The notes: generated from the sequence alone by a model not told the origin. Shown: positions 6,446 to 13,351, numbered from the stretch's first letter. The stretch: DNA of 13,921 bases from Bacillota bacterium (GCA_021802375.1 JAKAAL010000027.1:1-13921), one strand, 5' to 3'. Made by a program: numbers and translations.

Positions 6446-6871
6446 TTAGTCCTGGTCGAGGGTGTTCAATCCTTTGGTAAAGCGTCCGGCGTGGCTTTTT
6501 TCCGCACGGGCCAAAGTTTCGAACCACTCGGCAATTTCTTCAAATCCTTCTTCACGTGCCACTTTAGCAAACCCAGGATACATCTGCGTGTATTCGTATG
6601 TTTCGCCCTCAATAGCGCTCTTAAGATTTTGCTCCGTGGAACCCACAGGAACACCAGTCACTGGATCACCGACTTCTTCCAGAAACTCAAAGTGGCCAAA
6701 AGCATGACCGGTTTCACCATCGGCCACATCACGAAATAAGCCAGCGACGTCAGGCCGGCCCTCAATGTCCGCCTTTTGGGCGAAATACAGGTACCGGCGA
6801 TTTGCTTGCGACTCTCCAGCAAATGCTTCTTTCAAGTTGGCATGTGTCTTGCTTTCTAATAATGCAGCCAC
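6446..6871 (-). CDS. rbr: Rubrerythrin, ferritin-like diiron domain only (no rubredoxin domain)
   Basis: 141-residue four-helix diiron protein. The metal ligands match rubrerythrin spacing: E20 (GES), E53 and H56 (ExxH), E90 and E93, E124 and H127 (ExxH). Both the extra Glu and the His ligands that allow redox-dependent iron movement are present. The C-terminal rubredoxin domain (two CxxC) of classical rubrerythrins is absent and the protein has no cysteine, so electrons must come from a separate partner, plausibly the adjacent Fe-S oxidoreductase. The reaction is reduction of hydrogen peroxide to water in the cytoplasm. The start is GTG at 6871 with AGGAGG seven nt upstream. The upstream promoter overlaps a PerR-box candidate, so induction by peroxide is expected. 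Confidence 0.93.
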   Translation of the reverse strand: MAALLESKTHANLKEAFAGESQANRRYLYFAQKADIEGRPDVAGLFRDVADGETGHAFGHFEFLEEVGDPVTGVPVGSTEQNLKSAIEGETYEYTQMYPGFAKVAREEGFEEIAEWFETLARAEKSHAGRFTKGLNTLDQD

Positions 6872-6909
6872 TTAAACTCCTCCTTGTTCTTAAATAGTAT
6901 ATCCTCTAA

Positions 6910-6938
6910 CTAATAATAATTCTAAATAAGTTTGTCAA
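6910..6938 (-). promoter_or_regulatory. Rubrerythrin-operon promoter with PerR-box candidate
   Basis: On the - strand, -35 TTGACA (6938-6933) is followed by a 17-nt spacer and -10 TATTAG (6915-6910). Overlapping the -10 and spacer is TTAGAATTATTATTA (6925-6911), which matches the Bacillus PerR consensus TTATAATNATTATAA at 12 of 14 defined positions. Binding there would block RNA polymerase. The operon itself encodes a PerR-type protein. Confidence 0.75.
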
Positions 6939-6966
6939 AAAATGCAATATCATATAAGCATTGTGC

Positions 6967-6979
6967 CGAAGAATCTTCG
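6967..6979. repeat. 13-bp palindrome upstream of the rubrerythrin promoter
   Basis: CGAAGAATCTTCG is a perfect palindrome around a central A, lying about 30 nt upstream of the rubrerythrin -35. It could be a protein-binding site or a small hairpin. It lacks the T run of a terminator for the preceding gene. No function can be assigned. Confidence 0.3.
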
Positions 6980-7020
6980 CTAATGGGCGTCATGGTAGAT
7001 TCATACGTCATAACCCATCC

Positions 7021-7107
7021 CTAAAGGTTCAATAGAAAGAAATACAGCACACCAAAAGCTAGACCCCAAAATGCCTTTGCTGTGCTGACGTCGTACCGGG
7101 CAACCAT
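7021..7107 (-). CDS. Putative 28-residue single-span membrane micropeptide
   Basis: This short ORF is below usual annotation cut-offs. It begins MVARYDVSTAKAFWG and ends FGVLYFFLLNL: a polar, charged N-terminal third and a hydrophobic stretch of about 17 residues at the C-terminus with no charged residue, which looks like one transmembrane helix. The ATG at 7107 lies 7 nt downstream of the pepN stop, so it could be translated by coupling from pepN. The ribosome binding site is poor (only an AGG very close to the ATG). I do not recognise a family. Evidence for a real gene is its position and composition; a chance ORF cannot be excluded. Confidence 0.4.
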   Translation of the reverse strand: MVARYDVSTAKAFWGLAFGVLYFFLLNL

Positions 7108-7114
7108 GACCTGA

Positions 7115-9682
7115 TCAATTTTGATTTGGCGTGCCCATCCCTAAAAAGTTGCCCAATCGCCCGCGAATACGCTTCGCCATGGCCCGGTGAATCTTTTGGA
7201 ACTCAATAGCTTGCGCAATATGTCTAGCCGACTGAGGCACCGGATGTGCATTTAACCAGGCCACTATCCTGTTCGCGAGGTCCTCGTCAACCACAGCGGC
7301 CACAGGTGACACAACAAAATCAATCATTTTGGGATACTTCTCAAGCAATTCGCCCCAATGATCTTCCACGACGTCCCACACCGCCCAGTGCGCATGGCGA
7401 TTGGCTAGCGCTCTTCCAAGAGCAATGGCCCCGTCTTGCGTCCGCATGGAAGGCGACTGGTACAGTTCAAGGGTCCGTCTTACTAAATCCGGCTCAATAA
7501 AATCGGCCAGAGCATAAAGATAGCGTTTCTCGTCTTGCGGCGTTTCGGCAGCCCGAAACTGTCGATACATCCGCGACCACTCGGCCTCGCCCCCACAGGA
7601 GGCTACTACTTGCACTATGGGAGTCAAAAGTTCCGGAGACACGCTTGTCTGCTGCCAATGCGTCGACAATAGTTCCAAGGATTGCCTGCGCACCGTGCGA
7701 TCAGCGCCATGGGTACCCAACAACTGAATCAGAATGGCCCGCAATCGTCGGTGCCGCACGTCTTCGTCAGGTGATGGTTCCCATGTCAATTCTTGAAACA
7801 CGGGACCTGCAATCGTTTGAATTAGGTCTTGCAGCAATGACCGCTCATCGTCCTCAACAATGTCATCCAACAGTGCCACTTGGCGCGACACGGCACCCCA
7901 CACATCGGGATCGCGTTCGTTCACTAGAGCACGCCATAGCGGCACGATATGACTTAATGGCGCCTCGTCAGCCACAATCGCTGCCCAGGCATCATCGGCC
8001 AAACTAAGCCGCTCTAACGGCGTCATCTCACCCAGCCGCTCCAGCAATGGGTGCCACAACGTGGCGCCATAGGTGACGCGATAAAATCCCCAAGCGCCTT
8101 GGTTGACCAACACTGATTCCGTGTCAGAGGGAACCGCTATGGACTTTGATTCCATTCCCAAAATGGTGCGGTAAGAGTCTCGGACACCTCCAGATCGCCA
8201 AATAGTCACGACGACAGGCACCTGCCAATGGAGATCGTTAACTTCTCCCTGATAGCGAAACCGATGCTGACTCAGTTGTATTTGGTGTCGATCCCGGTCC
8301 CACTCGACAAGCACCAGAGGATGCCCCGGTTGAAACACCCAACCGTCCATCATGGCGCGCACTGGTTCCCCTGAAGCAGATTCCAGCGCATCCCACAAAT
8401 CCGACGTCTCGGTATTGCCATAGCGGTGAAGATCCAAGTACAGCCTGATCCCCTGCCGAAAAGTCTCAGGAGTCAAGTACTGTTCCAGCATTCTTAATAC
8501 AGATCCGCCTTTTTGGTAGGTTAATACATCAAACATGCCCCACGCATCCAAAGGCGGACCCACCGGGTATTCGATGGGACGCGTTGAGGCCAACCCATCT
8601 ACCTCCAAAGCATGCGTTCGACCATGGCCAAATGTAGTCCATACGTCCCATTCCGGGTGCAGCGCGTCAGTGGCCAATTCCTGCATAAAGGTGGCAAACG
8701 CCTCATTAAGCCAAATACCATTCCACCACCGCATGGTAACCAAATCGCCAAACCACATGTGCGCGGTTTCGTGAGCAATGGTGCTGACAACTTGCATCTG
8801 TTCCATCGGTGCAGATCGTTCCTTATCGATCAGCAACGCCTCTTCTCGATAGGTTACACATCCTAAATTTTCCATTGCCCCCGCCTCAAAGTCGGGAATC
8901 GCCACATGATCAATCTTGTCCGCAGGATAAGGAACGCCGAAATAATCTTGAAAAAATTGCAACGCGCCGGTCGCAGAGGTTCGCGCGATCTCGGTCAGTT
9001 CGCCAAACCCTGGCCGCGCCGCAATTCGCACTGGCACCGATCCCACCATATCCGGCGGTGTCAGTTCTAAAGGGCCAACTACTAAGGCCACCAAATAAGT
9101 GGACATCGGAATTGTCTCGGCGAACGTGACCCGCCGTTTTCCATCGGAACGTATTTCGCTATGTATTTCACGCGCGTTGGAAAGTGCCTTATCATTTGCA
9201 TCAACCACTACAGTGATGGAAAATGTAGCCTTAAAGTCGAGTTCATCCCAGCAGGGAAATATCCGTCGGGCATCGGTAGCTTCACATTGAGTGGACAAAA
9301 TCACTACGGGATTCCCGTCTCTCCCGGTGACCGCGGTACGGTAAAATCCACGAAGGTCCGTCGACAGCACCCCATCAAATTGTGTCGACACCGTGTAGCG
9401 TCCTGGATCGACCGTGCTTGGCCAATGTAAAGTAGCCTGCTCGTCCTCAGGTTGGTAAGACACCGTGCCTGACAGGATCTGCCCATTATCGTACGTCAGT
9501 GTTAAATCCGTTAATTGGAGATGTACCGCGTTAAGAATCATGTCTTGGATCGGAGACAGTACATCGACAACTATAGCACAAGAGCCATGAAACACTCCAT
9601 GCTCGGCATCCGGAACGATTTCCAGCTGATATCGGCGCGGAACCACCATTCGTGGCAACCGATATGGGGGACGCTCATTCAT
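7115..9682 (-). CDS. pepN: M1-family zinc aminopeptidase (PepN/TRI-type)
   Basis: 855-residue cytosolic metallopeptidase that removes N-terminal amino acids from peptides, using one zinc ion. The substrate-anchoring motif GAMEN is at 268-272. The zinc site is HETAH (304-308) plus E327 in NEAFA, the classical HExxH-x18-E. The catalytic Tyr is probably Y389 in DVLTYQKGG. An N-terminal beta-saddle domain (about 10-200), the catalytic domain (about 205-440) and a helical ERAP1-like C-terminal domain (about 530-840) give a full-length family member. No signal peptide is visible. ATG at 9682 has AAGGAG seven nt upstream. A 446-nt gene-free stretch lies upstream, and a 28-codon ORF follows 7 nt after the stop. 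Confidence 0.95.
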   Translation of the reverse strand: MNERPPYRLPRMVVPRRYQLEIVPDAEHGVFHGSCAIVVDVLSPIQDMILNAVHLQLTDLTLTYDNGQILSGTVSYQPEDEQATLHWPSTVDPGRYTVSTQFDGVLSTDLRGFYRTAVTGRDGNPVVILSTQCEATDARRIFPCWDELDFKATFSITVVVDANDKALSNAREIHSEIRSDGKRRVTFAETIPMSTYLVALVVGPLELTPPDMVGSVPVRIAARPGFGELTEIARTSATGALQFFQDYFGVPYPADKIDHVAIPDFEAGAMENLGCVTYREEALLIDKERSAPMEQMQVVSTIAHETAHMWFGDLVTMRWWNGIWLNEAFATFMQELATDALHPEWDVWTTFGHGRTHALEVDGLASTRPIEYPVGPPLDAWGMFDVLTYQKGGSVLRMLEQYLTPETFRQGIRLYLDLHRYGNTETSDLWDALESASGEPVRAMMDGWVFQPGHPLVLVEWDRDRHQIQLSQHRFRYQGEVNDLHWQVPVVVTIWRSGGVRDSYRTILGMESKSIAVPSDTESVLVNQGAWGFYRVTYGATLWHPLLERLGEMTPLERLSLADDAWAAIVADEAPLSHIVPLWRALVNERDPDVWGAVSRQVALLDDIVEDDERSLLQDLIQTIAGPVFQELTWEPSPDEDVRHRRLRAILIQLLGTHGADRTVRRQSLELLSTHWQQTSVSPELLTPIVQVVASCGGEAEWSRMYRQFRAAETPQDEKRYLYALADFIEPDLVRRTLELYQSPSMRTQDGAIALGRALANRHAHWAVWDVVEDHWGELLEKYPKMIDFVVSPVAAVVDEDLANRIVAWLNAHPVPQSARHIAQAIEFQKIHRAMAKRIRGRLGNFLGMGTPNQN

Positions 9683-9856
9683 TTCATCACTCCTTGAAAA
9701 AGTCCAATGGAACTTCGCGCCTGAACCAAAGAGTTCCTGATACCACGGGTTCAGCAGGTTATCGGCTTTAGTGTTATTCGCTGATCTTTTTCACATACCT
9801 CAACTCTGTTGTTGTTTAAAAATTTTCATCCAGGCGGCTAGAGCATTGCAAACCAA

Positions 9857-9870
9857 AGACGCATGCGTCT
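9857..9870. repeat. 14-bp perfect palindrome AGACGCATGCGTCT
   Basis: The sequence is its own reverse complement over 14 bp and lies about 175 nt upstream of the pepN start. The length and symmetry fit a dimeric regulator's operator. No regulator can be named from sequence alone. Confidence 0.4.
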
Positions 9871-10009
9871 GTTTCCATCCAGTGGCCTCATTAGCAGAGA
9901 TTTGGCACCGTTAGATTATTGCTCCCACTGGCGATATGAATGAAATTCTTTATTCAGTTCCCCTAGTCAATCCACCGTAAACACCAAAGCTTTGAGTAAG
10001 AGTCAAGGC

Positions 10010-10041
10010 AGGGGGGATTTTGGCCGCAACACTTCCCCCCT
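10010..10041. repeat. Hairpin with six-G/six-C arms
   Basis: AGGGGGGA (10010-10017) and TCCCCCCT (10034-10041) can form an 8-bp stem around a 16-nt loop. No T run follows on either strand, so it is a poor intrinsic terminator. It may be a transcript-stabilising stem for the downstream end of the small gene at 10129 or an insertion-sequence end remnant. Confidence 0.35.
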
Positions 10042-10128
10042 AGATGCAATTACTTCGAGAGTCTAATATGCTCTCACTAGTATCCTATATTGCCACCAAG
10101 AAAACCGACCCGATCGATATTGCAACCC

Positions 10129-10428
10129 TTAAATTCGGTAATAAACGGTAGTTTTAAAGGAGTCTTCTGTAAAAAGACGGCGAGCCTTGTCGGCCAACTC
10201 TTGATATTTAGGATCGCGTCGCAAGGATTGAGCAACCGTTTCTAATTGAGCCAAGTTATCGAAATCCATCGCTACTTGAAATGCTCCCGGGGTACCAAAT
10301 GCCTGATAAAACACCTCTAAAGCCTTTCCGTGCGCTTGCACAAAGTATTCCTTCATTTCTTTGAACAACTGCATAGCCTCGTTTCCTTTGCCCGCAATGG
10401 TGCGAAACTCAACAACGTATCGATTCAT
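10129..10428 (-). CDS. Small dimeric alpha/beta-barrel-like protein (NIPSNAP/ABM-type), function unknown
   Basis: 99-residue protein whose pattern suggests a ferredoxin-like dimeric alpha/beta barrel: a first strand NRYVVEFRTI, a long helix (KGNEAMQLFKEMKEYFVQA), a strand at FYQAFG, PGAFQVAMDF and a last strand TTVYYRI. Relatives in the NIPSNAP, antibiotic-biosynthesis monooxygenase and stress-responsive barrel groups bind or oxidise small molecules. I see no diagnostic catalytic residue, so no reaction is assigned. The start at 10428 is chosen for GGAAGG five nt upstream; the frame is open further to 10458, but that part overlaps the end of the TnpB element. Its native promoter appears to have been replaced or pushed away by the TnpB element, whose right end lies only about 30 nt upstream of its start. 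Confidence 0.6.
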   Translation of the reverse strand: MNRYVVEFRTIAGKGNEAMQLFKEMKEYFVQAHGKALEVFYQAFGTPGAFQVAMDFDNLAQLETVAQSLRRDPKYQELADKARRLFTEDSFKTTVYYRI

Positions 10429-10429
10429 C

Positions 10430-11251
10430 TCATCCTTCCTTTCTTTTCCGCATCTCACGCGTCAACAACCCCGGGCTGAAGGCCGGAGCTTGCGACTTCC
10501 CGGAAATGCAGACGAGGGCCGAAGCCGTCTCCTTCCTTAACATGGGGTCGCATCGTCGTCGCACCAGATCCTCCAGAACGAATAGGGTCTCTGCGCCGTG
10601 GCGGACAACGAGTGCCGTACTGACCTGGTGATTGACATCGGTCATCCAACGGCTTTCTCGTGGGTCCAAGCGTTTCAGCCACCGTCGGGCAAAGGGGGCG
10701 TGCCGCACTTTAACGGCGCGGCCGGGAAAAAAGGTCGTCTGTTCCGGCGAATCGTACGCCGTCAACAGGAAGTTGGTCCCGAAATCGAACCCGACGACCT
10801 GACGGATTTCTGCCCAATCGGCCGCGGTCTCGTCTTTCGTCCTCGGCAAGGCGCCATCGAAAAACGTCTCCATCCGGTGCCTAGCGAACAACACCGGCAC
10901 GCGCCCCATGAGCGTATTGATGGAGAATTGCCCGGCCTTTAAGGAACAGGCACAGTTCCAGATAAGATCGAGGGCAGGCTTGGTGAACTGCACCCGAATC
11001 CACACACTATTATAGCGAGAAATCACGGTCTTAATCACCGATTGGGCCATTGGGGATCGCAAACCAAAATGGGTTCGCAAGGGGTGATAGGTGTCGTTGT
11101 GGAGGATGGCTTGCTGGAGACAGTGCGTGGCATCGCCGGGGTCGGACGCGCCTTTACACCCCTGGCGGTAGGGTTCAAGCGTTTCGACGAGCAGCACGCT
11201 ACGCTCCAGGGTCGGATACAATGGGATTTTTGCCGTCAAGATAGGTTCCAA
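10430..11251 (-). pseudogene. TnpB (IS605 OrfB) RNA-guided nuclease, degenerate
   Basis: The 273-residue frame is clearly TnpB-like but incomplete against the usual 370-400. The N-terminus (AKIPLYPTLERSVLLVETL, SPMAQSVIKTVISRY) and FSINTLMGR (109-117) are present. RuvC-I has D156 in VVGFDFGTNFL, and the RuvC-II Glu is E227 in LFVLEDL. Right after EDL the expected bridge, zinc-finger (two CxxC) and third RuvC Asp are missing. Instead the frame runs through what looks like the element's non-coding right end (GKSQAPAFSPG). Shorter gaps are suspected before residue 140 and around 187. The start is TTG at 11251 with AGGAGG eight nt upstream. Loss of the third catalytic Asp and the zinc finger should abolish DNA cleavage. 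Confidence 0.8.
10460..10490 (-). ncRNA. Right-end hairpin / omegaRNA 3' scaffold of the TnpB element
   Basis: On the - strand AGCTCCGGCC, loop TTCA, then GCCCGGGGT forms an imperfect stem followed by TGTTGACG. This is the form of the 3' end of TnpB-associated omegaRNAs and IS605 right ends. In an active element the guide would be the roughly 16-20 nt that follow, reading into the leader of the gene at 10129. A mismatch in the stem fits decay. Confidence 0.5.
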
Positions 11252-11281
11252 CGCAGCCGCCTCCTAGGATTCACTAATGCT

Positions 11282-11310
11282 ATCATATCACAATGCTAGT
11301 GAGGCCACAA
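11282..11310 (-). promoter_or_regulatory. Promoter candidate of the tnpB remnant
   Basis: On the - strand TTGTGG (11310-11305), a 17-nt spacer and TATGAT (11287-11282) form a plausible sigma-A-type promoter about 30 nt upstream of the tnpB start, with AGGAGG in between. It would also drive transcription toward the alpha/beta-barrel gene. Confidence 0.5.
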
Positions 11311-11328
11311 CGCGGAAGAGGGTTTCTC

Positions 11329-11514
11329 TCAGGCGGCTTCTCCCCGGCCTAAAGGCCGAGGTATCCGCCCGCTGTATTTTGATGAATCCGGTAAGGCCAA
11401 GTAGGCCATTACGTCAATAGCACGAATGACTCCCAGATCGTCAATTAGGAGCCCACCTTGCTCGATGTGAAGCTCAGCCCCGTCCAACAGTTCCGCATTG
11501 GTCAAAGCCCACAT
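11329..11514 (-). pseudogene. Truncated amidohydrolase N-terminus
   Basis: The ATG at 11514 shares its A with the asparaginase stop (TAATG), a coupled operon arrangement. Its first ~31 codons read LTNAELLDG, then GGLLIDDLGVIRAI, the usual N-terminal beta-sandwich start of metal-dependent amidohydrolases (dihydroorotase/imidazolonepropionase-type). The metal-binding HxH and everything after are missing. The remaining ~30 codons (SGRIPRPLGRGEAA) run through the TnpB-type hairpin to a stop. No remainder of the gene is visible beyond the element, so it was lost by insertion plus deletion. Substrate cannot be guessed, but the neighbours hydrolyse amides. Confidence 0.6.
11332..11369 (-). repeat. 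Second IS605-type end hairpin
   Basis: On the - strand CCTCGGCC, loop TTTA, then GGCCGGGG is an 8-bp stem with one G-T pair, enclosed by GGCGG (11369-11365) and CCGCC (11336-11332). It resembles the right-end/omegaRNA hairpin at 10468-10490 and has the same orientation, but lies upstream of tnpB. It is either this element's left-end hairpin or the solo right end of another, lost element. Confidence 0.6.
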
Positions 11515-12530
11515 TAGAGTTTGCCCCGATTAAGCCGAAAAACGGGCTTCATAAAGCCCACTTCACGTCCTGCGTGGTTTTTGATGATTGGGTTAATCAC
11601 GGGGGCCAAGGCCCGTATTTCTTGTTCGTTAAGCACTCCAATTTCGGCCAATAGGGCCGACACTAACGGGCCTATAGTTCGTGACATGCCATCTGCCATT
11701 TTTACCGCGATTCCCCACCCACGCTCTGGAATTCCCAAGCAAAACACGGCTTCGGCACCACCTTTTGACACCAAGCGGTGACCTGTGGCCTCAGCAAGAG
11801 TCACTTCCAGGCGCCCGGTGCCGGAAATCACTTCTGGATACGTACGTATTGCTTCCGAAATCAACATGGCGGAACCTTGAGACGAGACATCCAGACCCCT
11901 TGGATCCACCAGTCTAGCGTAGGCGTATGCCATGCGTTCTAAGGAAAGGTAAAACGTTGGCACCCCACAGCCGTCGATCCCGGTATATAGGGTTTGAGGA
12001 GACGCAATCCCGCACATCATGGCCACGTGTTCCAAAATGGTGCGTTGAACCGGATGGTCCCCCAATTGATATCCCGCCAATGGGGCGTGTAACATACGAG
12101 CCAGTGCCAGCATTCCCGTATGTTTTCCACTACAATTATTGTGAATCACCGACGGTGATACTCCTCCCGCCATCATCTGGTCCCGGGTACCCGCATGACT
12201 CGGAGGATGTATTCCACAAATTAAATCTTGAGGAGTAGCCTGAATTTTGGCGAGTAATCCTTCCACTAATTCCACGTGCTGATCCTCGCCTCCATGCGAA
12301 GCGCACGTAATGGCAATTTCCCGGGGGCTTAGTCCAAAAGTCTCCACGGCACCCGATTCCATTAACGGCATCGCCTGAAACGGTTTGGCCGATGACCGCC
12401 AAAATGTCTCGCGACTCGGATCTCCGAGCCAATAGTGGATTTGCCCTAGACTATCCACTACTGCCGCGTCGGCATAGGCTACGCTTTCAATTCTTTCCCC
12501 ACGCCAGATTTCAATGGCACGCTGTGCCAT
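11514..12530 (-). CDS. L-asparaginase II family (PF06089, ReAV-type) amidohydrolase
   Basis: 338-residue enzyme of the asparaginase II family typified by Rhizobium etli ReAV, distinct from E. coli AnsA/AnsB. The ReAV-like catalytic set can be placed: S46 and K49 (SSAK), C133 and K136 (CSGKH), C188 (DGCGVP) and K256 (VSKGGAE). Other family blocks are WRGERIES at 10-17, CASHGGEDQH at 76-85 and the end NHAGREVGFMKP. It should release ammonia from L-asparagine or a similar amide in the cytoplasm. The frame opens upstream to 12611, but the ATG at 12530 matches family length and starts just before the conserved block; it overlaps the preceding gene by 20 nt. The ribosome binding site (GGGGG) is moderate. 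It is operonic with the upstream C26 hydrolase and the broken amidohydrolase. Confidence 0.88.
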   Translation of the reverse strand: MAQRAIEIWRGERIESVAYADAAVVDSLGQIHYWLGDPSRETFWRSSAKPFQAMPLMESGAVETFGLSPREIAITCASHGGEDQHVELVEGLLAKIQATPQDLICGIHPPSHAGTRDQMMAGGVSPSVIHNNCSGKHTGMLALARMLHAPLAGYQLGDHPVQRTILEHVAMMCGIASPQTLYTGIDGCGVPTFYLSLERMAYAYARLVDPRGLDVSSQGSAMLISEAIRTYPEVISGTGRLEVTLAEATGHRLVSKGGAEAVFCLGIPERGWGIAVKMADGMSRTIGPLVSALLAEIGVLNEQEIRALAPVINPIIKNHAGREVGFMKPVFRLNRGKL

Positions 12531-13263
12531 ACCGTTGCCCCCGTTCGCGATATTGCCGTGACGATTCAACAAAACCGGCAAAGAGATTTTGCGCCTCCTG
12601 ACTATGCCCAACTAAATCTTCTGGATGCCACTGCACTCCAACCATAAATTCCTTATCGGGATTTTCAATGGCCTCGATAACGCCGTCTTCTGCTCGTGCC
12701 GTTACAATGTAGCCACGAGGAATTCGGGCAATAGCCTGATGATGAAACGAGTTCACCTCTACTATGCTTCCTCCCAGCAATTTCGCCACTTGGCTTTGTG
12801 GTTCTACTAACACTTTATGGGTTGGCTGTTGACGGTTTTCTGGCTGGCTGTGGAGCAATGGAGAATCAGGTATCACGCGAGGAATATCTTGGATCAGTGT
12901 CCCACCACCGGCCACTGCTAGTGCCTGGACCCCGCGACAAATCCCCAGCATCGGCATTGCCATGCGGTCTGCCGCACCAATAAAGGCCAGTTCCATCTCG
13001 TCCCGGGTTTTCGATACGCCCGAATAGTCGGTACCTTCATCCGCTGCTCCAAAACTTTCGGGATCAAAATCGCCACCCCCGGTAAGCAACAACCCGTCAC
13101 AATACTCTAGGAGCTCTAGTGATTGGGATTCATTAGGCAATAAGATCGGCAACGCTCCCGCTCCCAAAACAGCGACTATATAGGTCTTTCGGATCCAGTC
13201 CCGAGGCGCCCCCGCGGCGTGTTCATCCCGTGACATCGATACTCCAATGAATGGCTTATCCAA
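12511..13263 (-). CDS. Class I glutamine-amidotransferase-like hydrolase, peptidase C26 (PuuD-like)
   Basis: 250-residue protein of the peptidase C26 group, which includes gamma-glutamyl-GABA hydrolase PuuD. The glutamine-amidotransferase triad is the nucleophile C109 in GICRGVQ, with H213 and E215 in GVQWHPE. LLLTGGGDFDP (58-68) and NSFHHQ (171-176) are also family hallmarks. It cleaves gamma-glutamyl amide bonds; the exact substrate is unknown. The start is TTG at 13263, with AAAGGCAGG six nt upstream, giving MDKPFIGV, the usual family beginning. A TTG at 13305 is an alternative that adds a 14-residue leader of unrelated look. Together with the asparaginase it suggests an amide-nitrogen salvage operon. 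A toxin-gene terminator lies about 90 nt upstream. Confidence 0.85.
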   Translation of the reverse strand: MDKPFIGVSMSRDEHAAGAPRDWIRKTYIVAVLGAGALPILLPNESQSLELLEYCDGLLLTGGGDFDPESFGAADEGTDYSGVSKTRDEMELAFIGAADRMAMPMLGICRGVQALAVAGGGTLIQDIPRVIPDSPLLHSQPENRQQPTHKVLVEPQSQVAKLLGGSIVEVNSFHHQAIARIPRGYIVTARAEDGVIEAIENPDKEFMVGVQWHPEDLVGHSQEAQNLFAGFVESSRQYRERGQRYGTACH

Positions 13264-13351
13264 GGTTATCCTGCCTTTCTCAACATCGTTAAATGTGATC
13301 ACCAACCCACATTGCGGGCAAGTGTAAGTCCGCTAAAAGTCCCCCTTAACG

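Larger units (their letters stand above)
9683..10128. other. Gene-free 446-nt intergenic stretch upstream of pepN
   Basis: I see no convincing gene here. It should hold the pepN promoter; a weak -35-like TTGAGG is visible on the - strand, without a good -10. Structural elements include an inverted pair CTGAACC (9721-9727) / GGTTCAG (9748-9754), a 14-bp palindrome (9857-9870), an inverted pair CCAGTGG (9879-9885) / CCACTGG (9925-9931), and a G/C-run hairpin (10010-10041). The density of inverted repeats suggests regulation or remains of a mobile element end. Confidence 0.5.
10460..11375 (-). mobile_element. Decayed IS200/IS605-family (IS1341-like) TnpB element
   Basis: The element consists of a degenerate tnpB with its own promoter and strong ribosome binding site, a subterminal hairpin and TTGTTGACG-like end downstream (to about 10460), and a second hairpin of the same type upstream (11332-11369). 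There is no tnpA and no terminal inverted repeats, as expected for this family. The right boundary is placed at the end of the conserved-looking TTGAC; the left boundary is approximate. It lies between the broken amidohydrolase and the alpha/beta-barrel gene. Confidence 0.65.

Noticed and set aside
9721..9754. CTGAACC...GGTTCAG inverted pair considered as a T-box or riboswitch stem
   Set aside because: No T-box consensus, specifier stem or terminator follows, and a 7-bp pair with a 20-nt loop is not enough.
10598..10942. Open frame on the + strand across the tnpB remnant (114 codons)
   Set aside because: It is a mirror frame of the recognisable TnpB sequence, with no motif and no ribosome binding site of note.
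12531..12611. Longer asparaginase start at 12611
   Set aside because: The extra 27 residues do not look like family sequence and overlap the C26 hydrolase by about 100 nt; family alignment begins just after the ATG at 12530.
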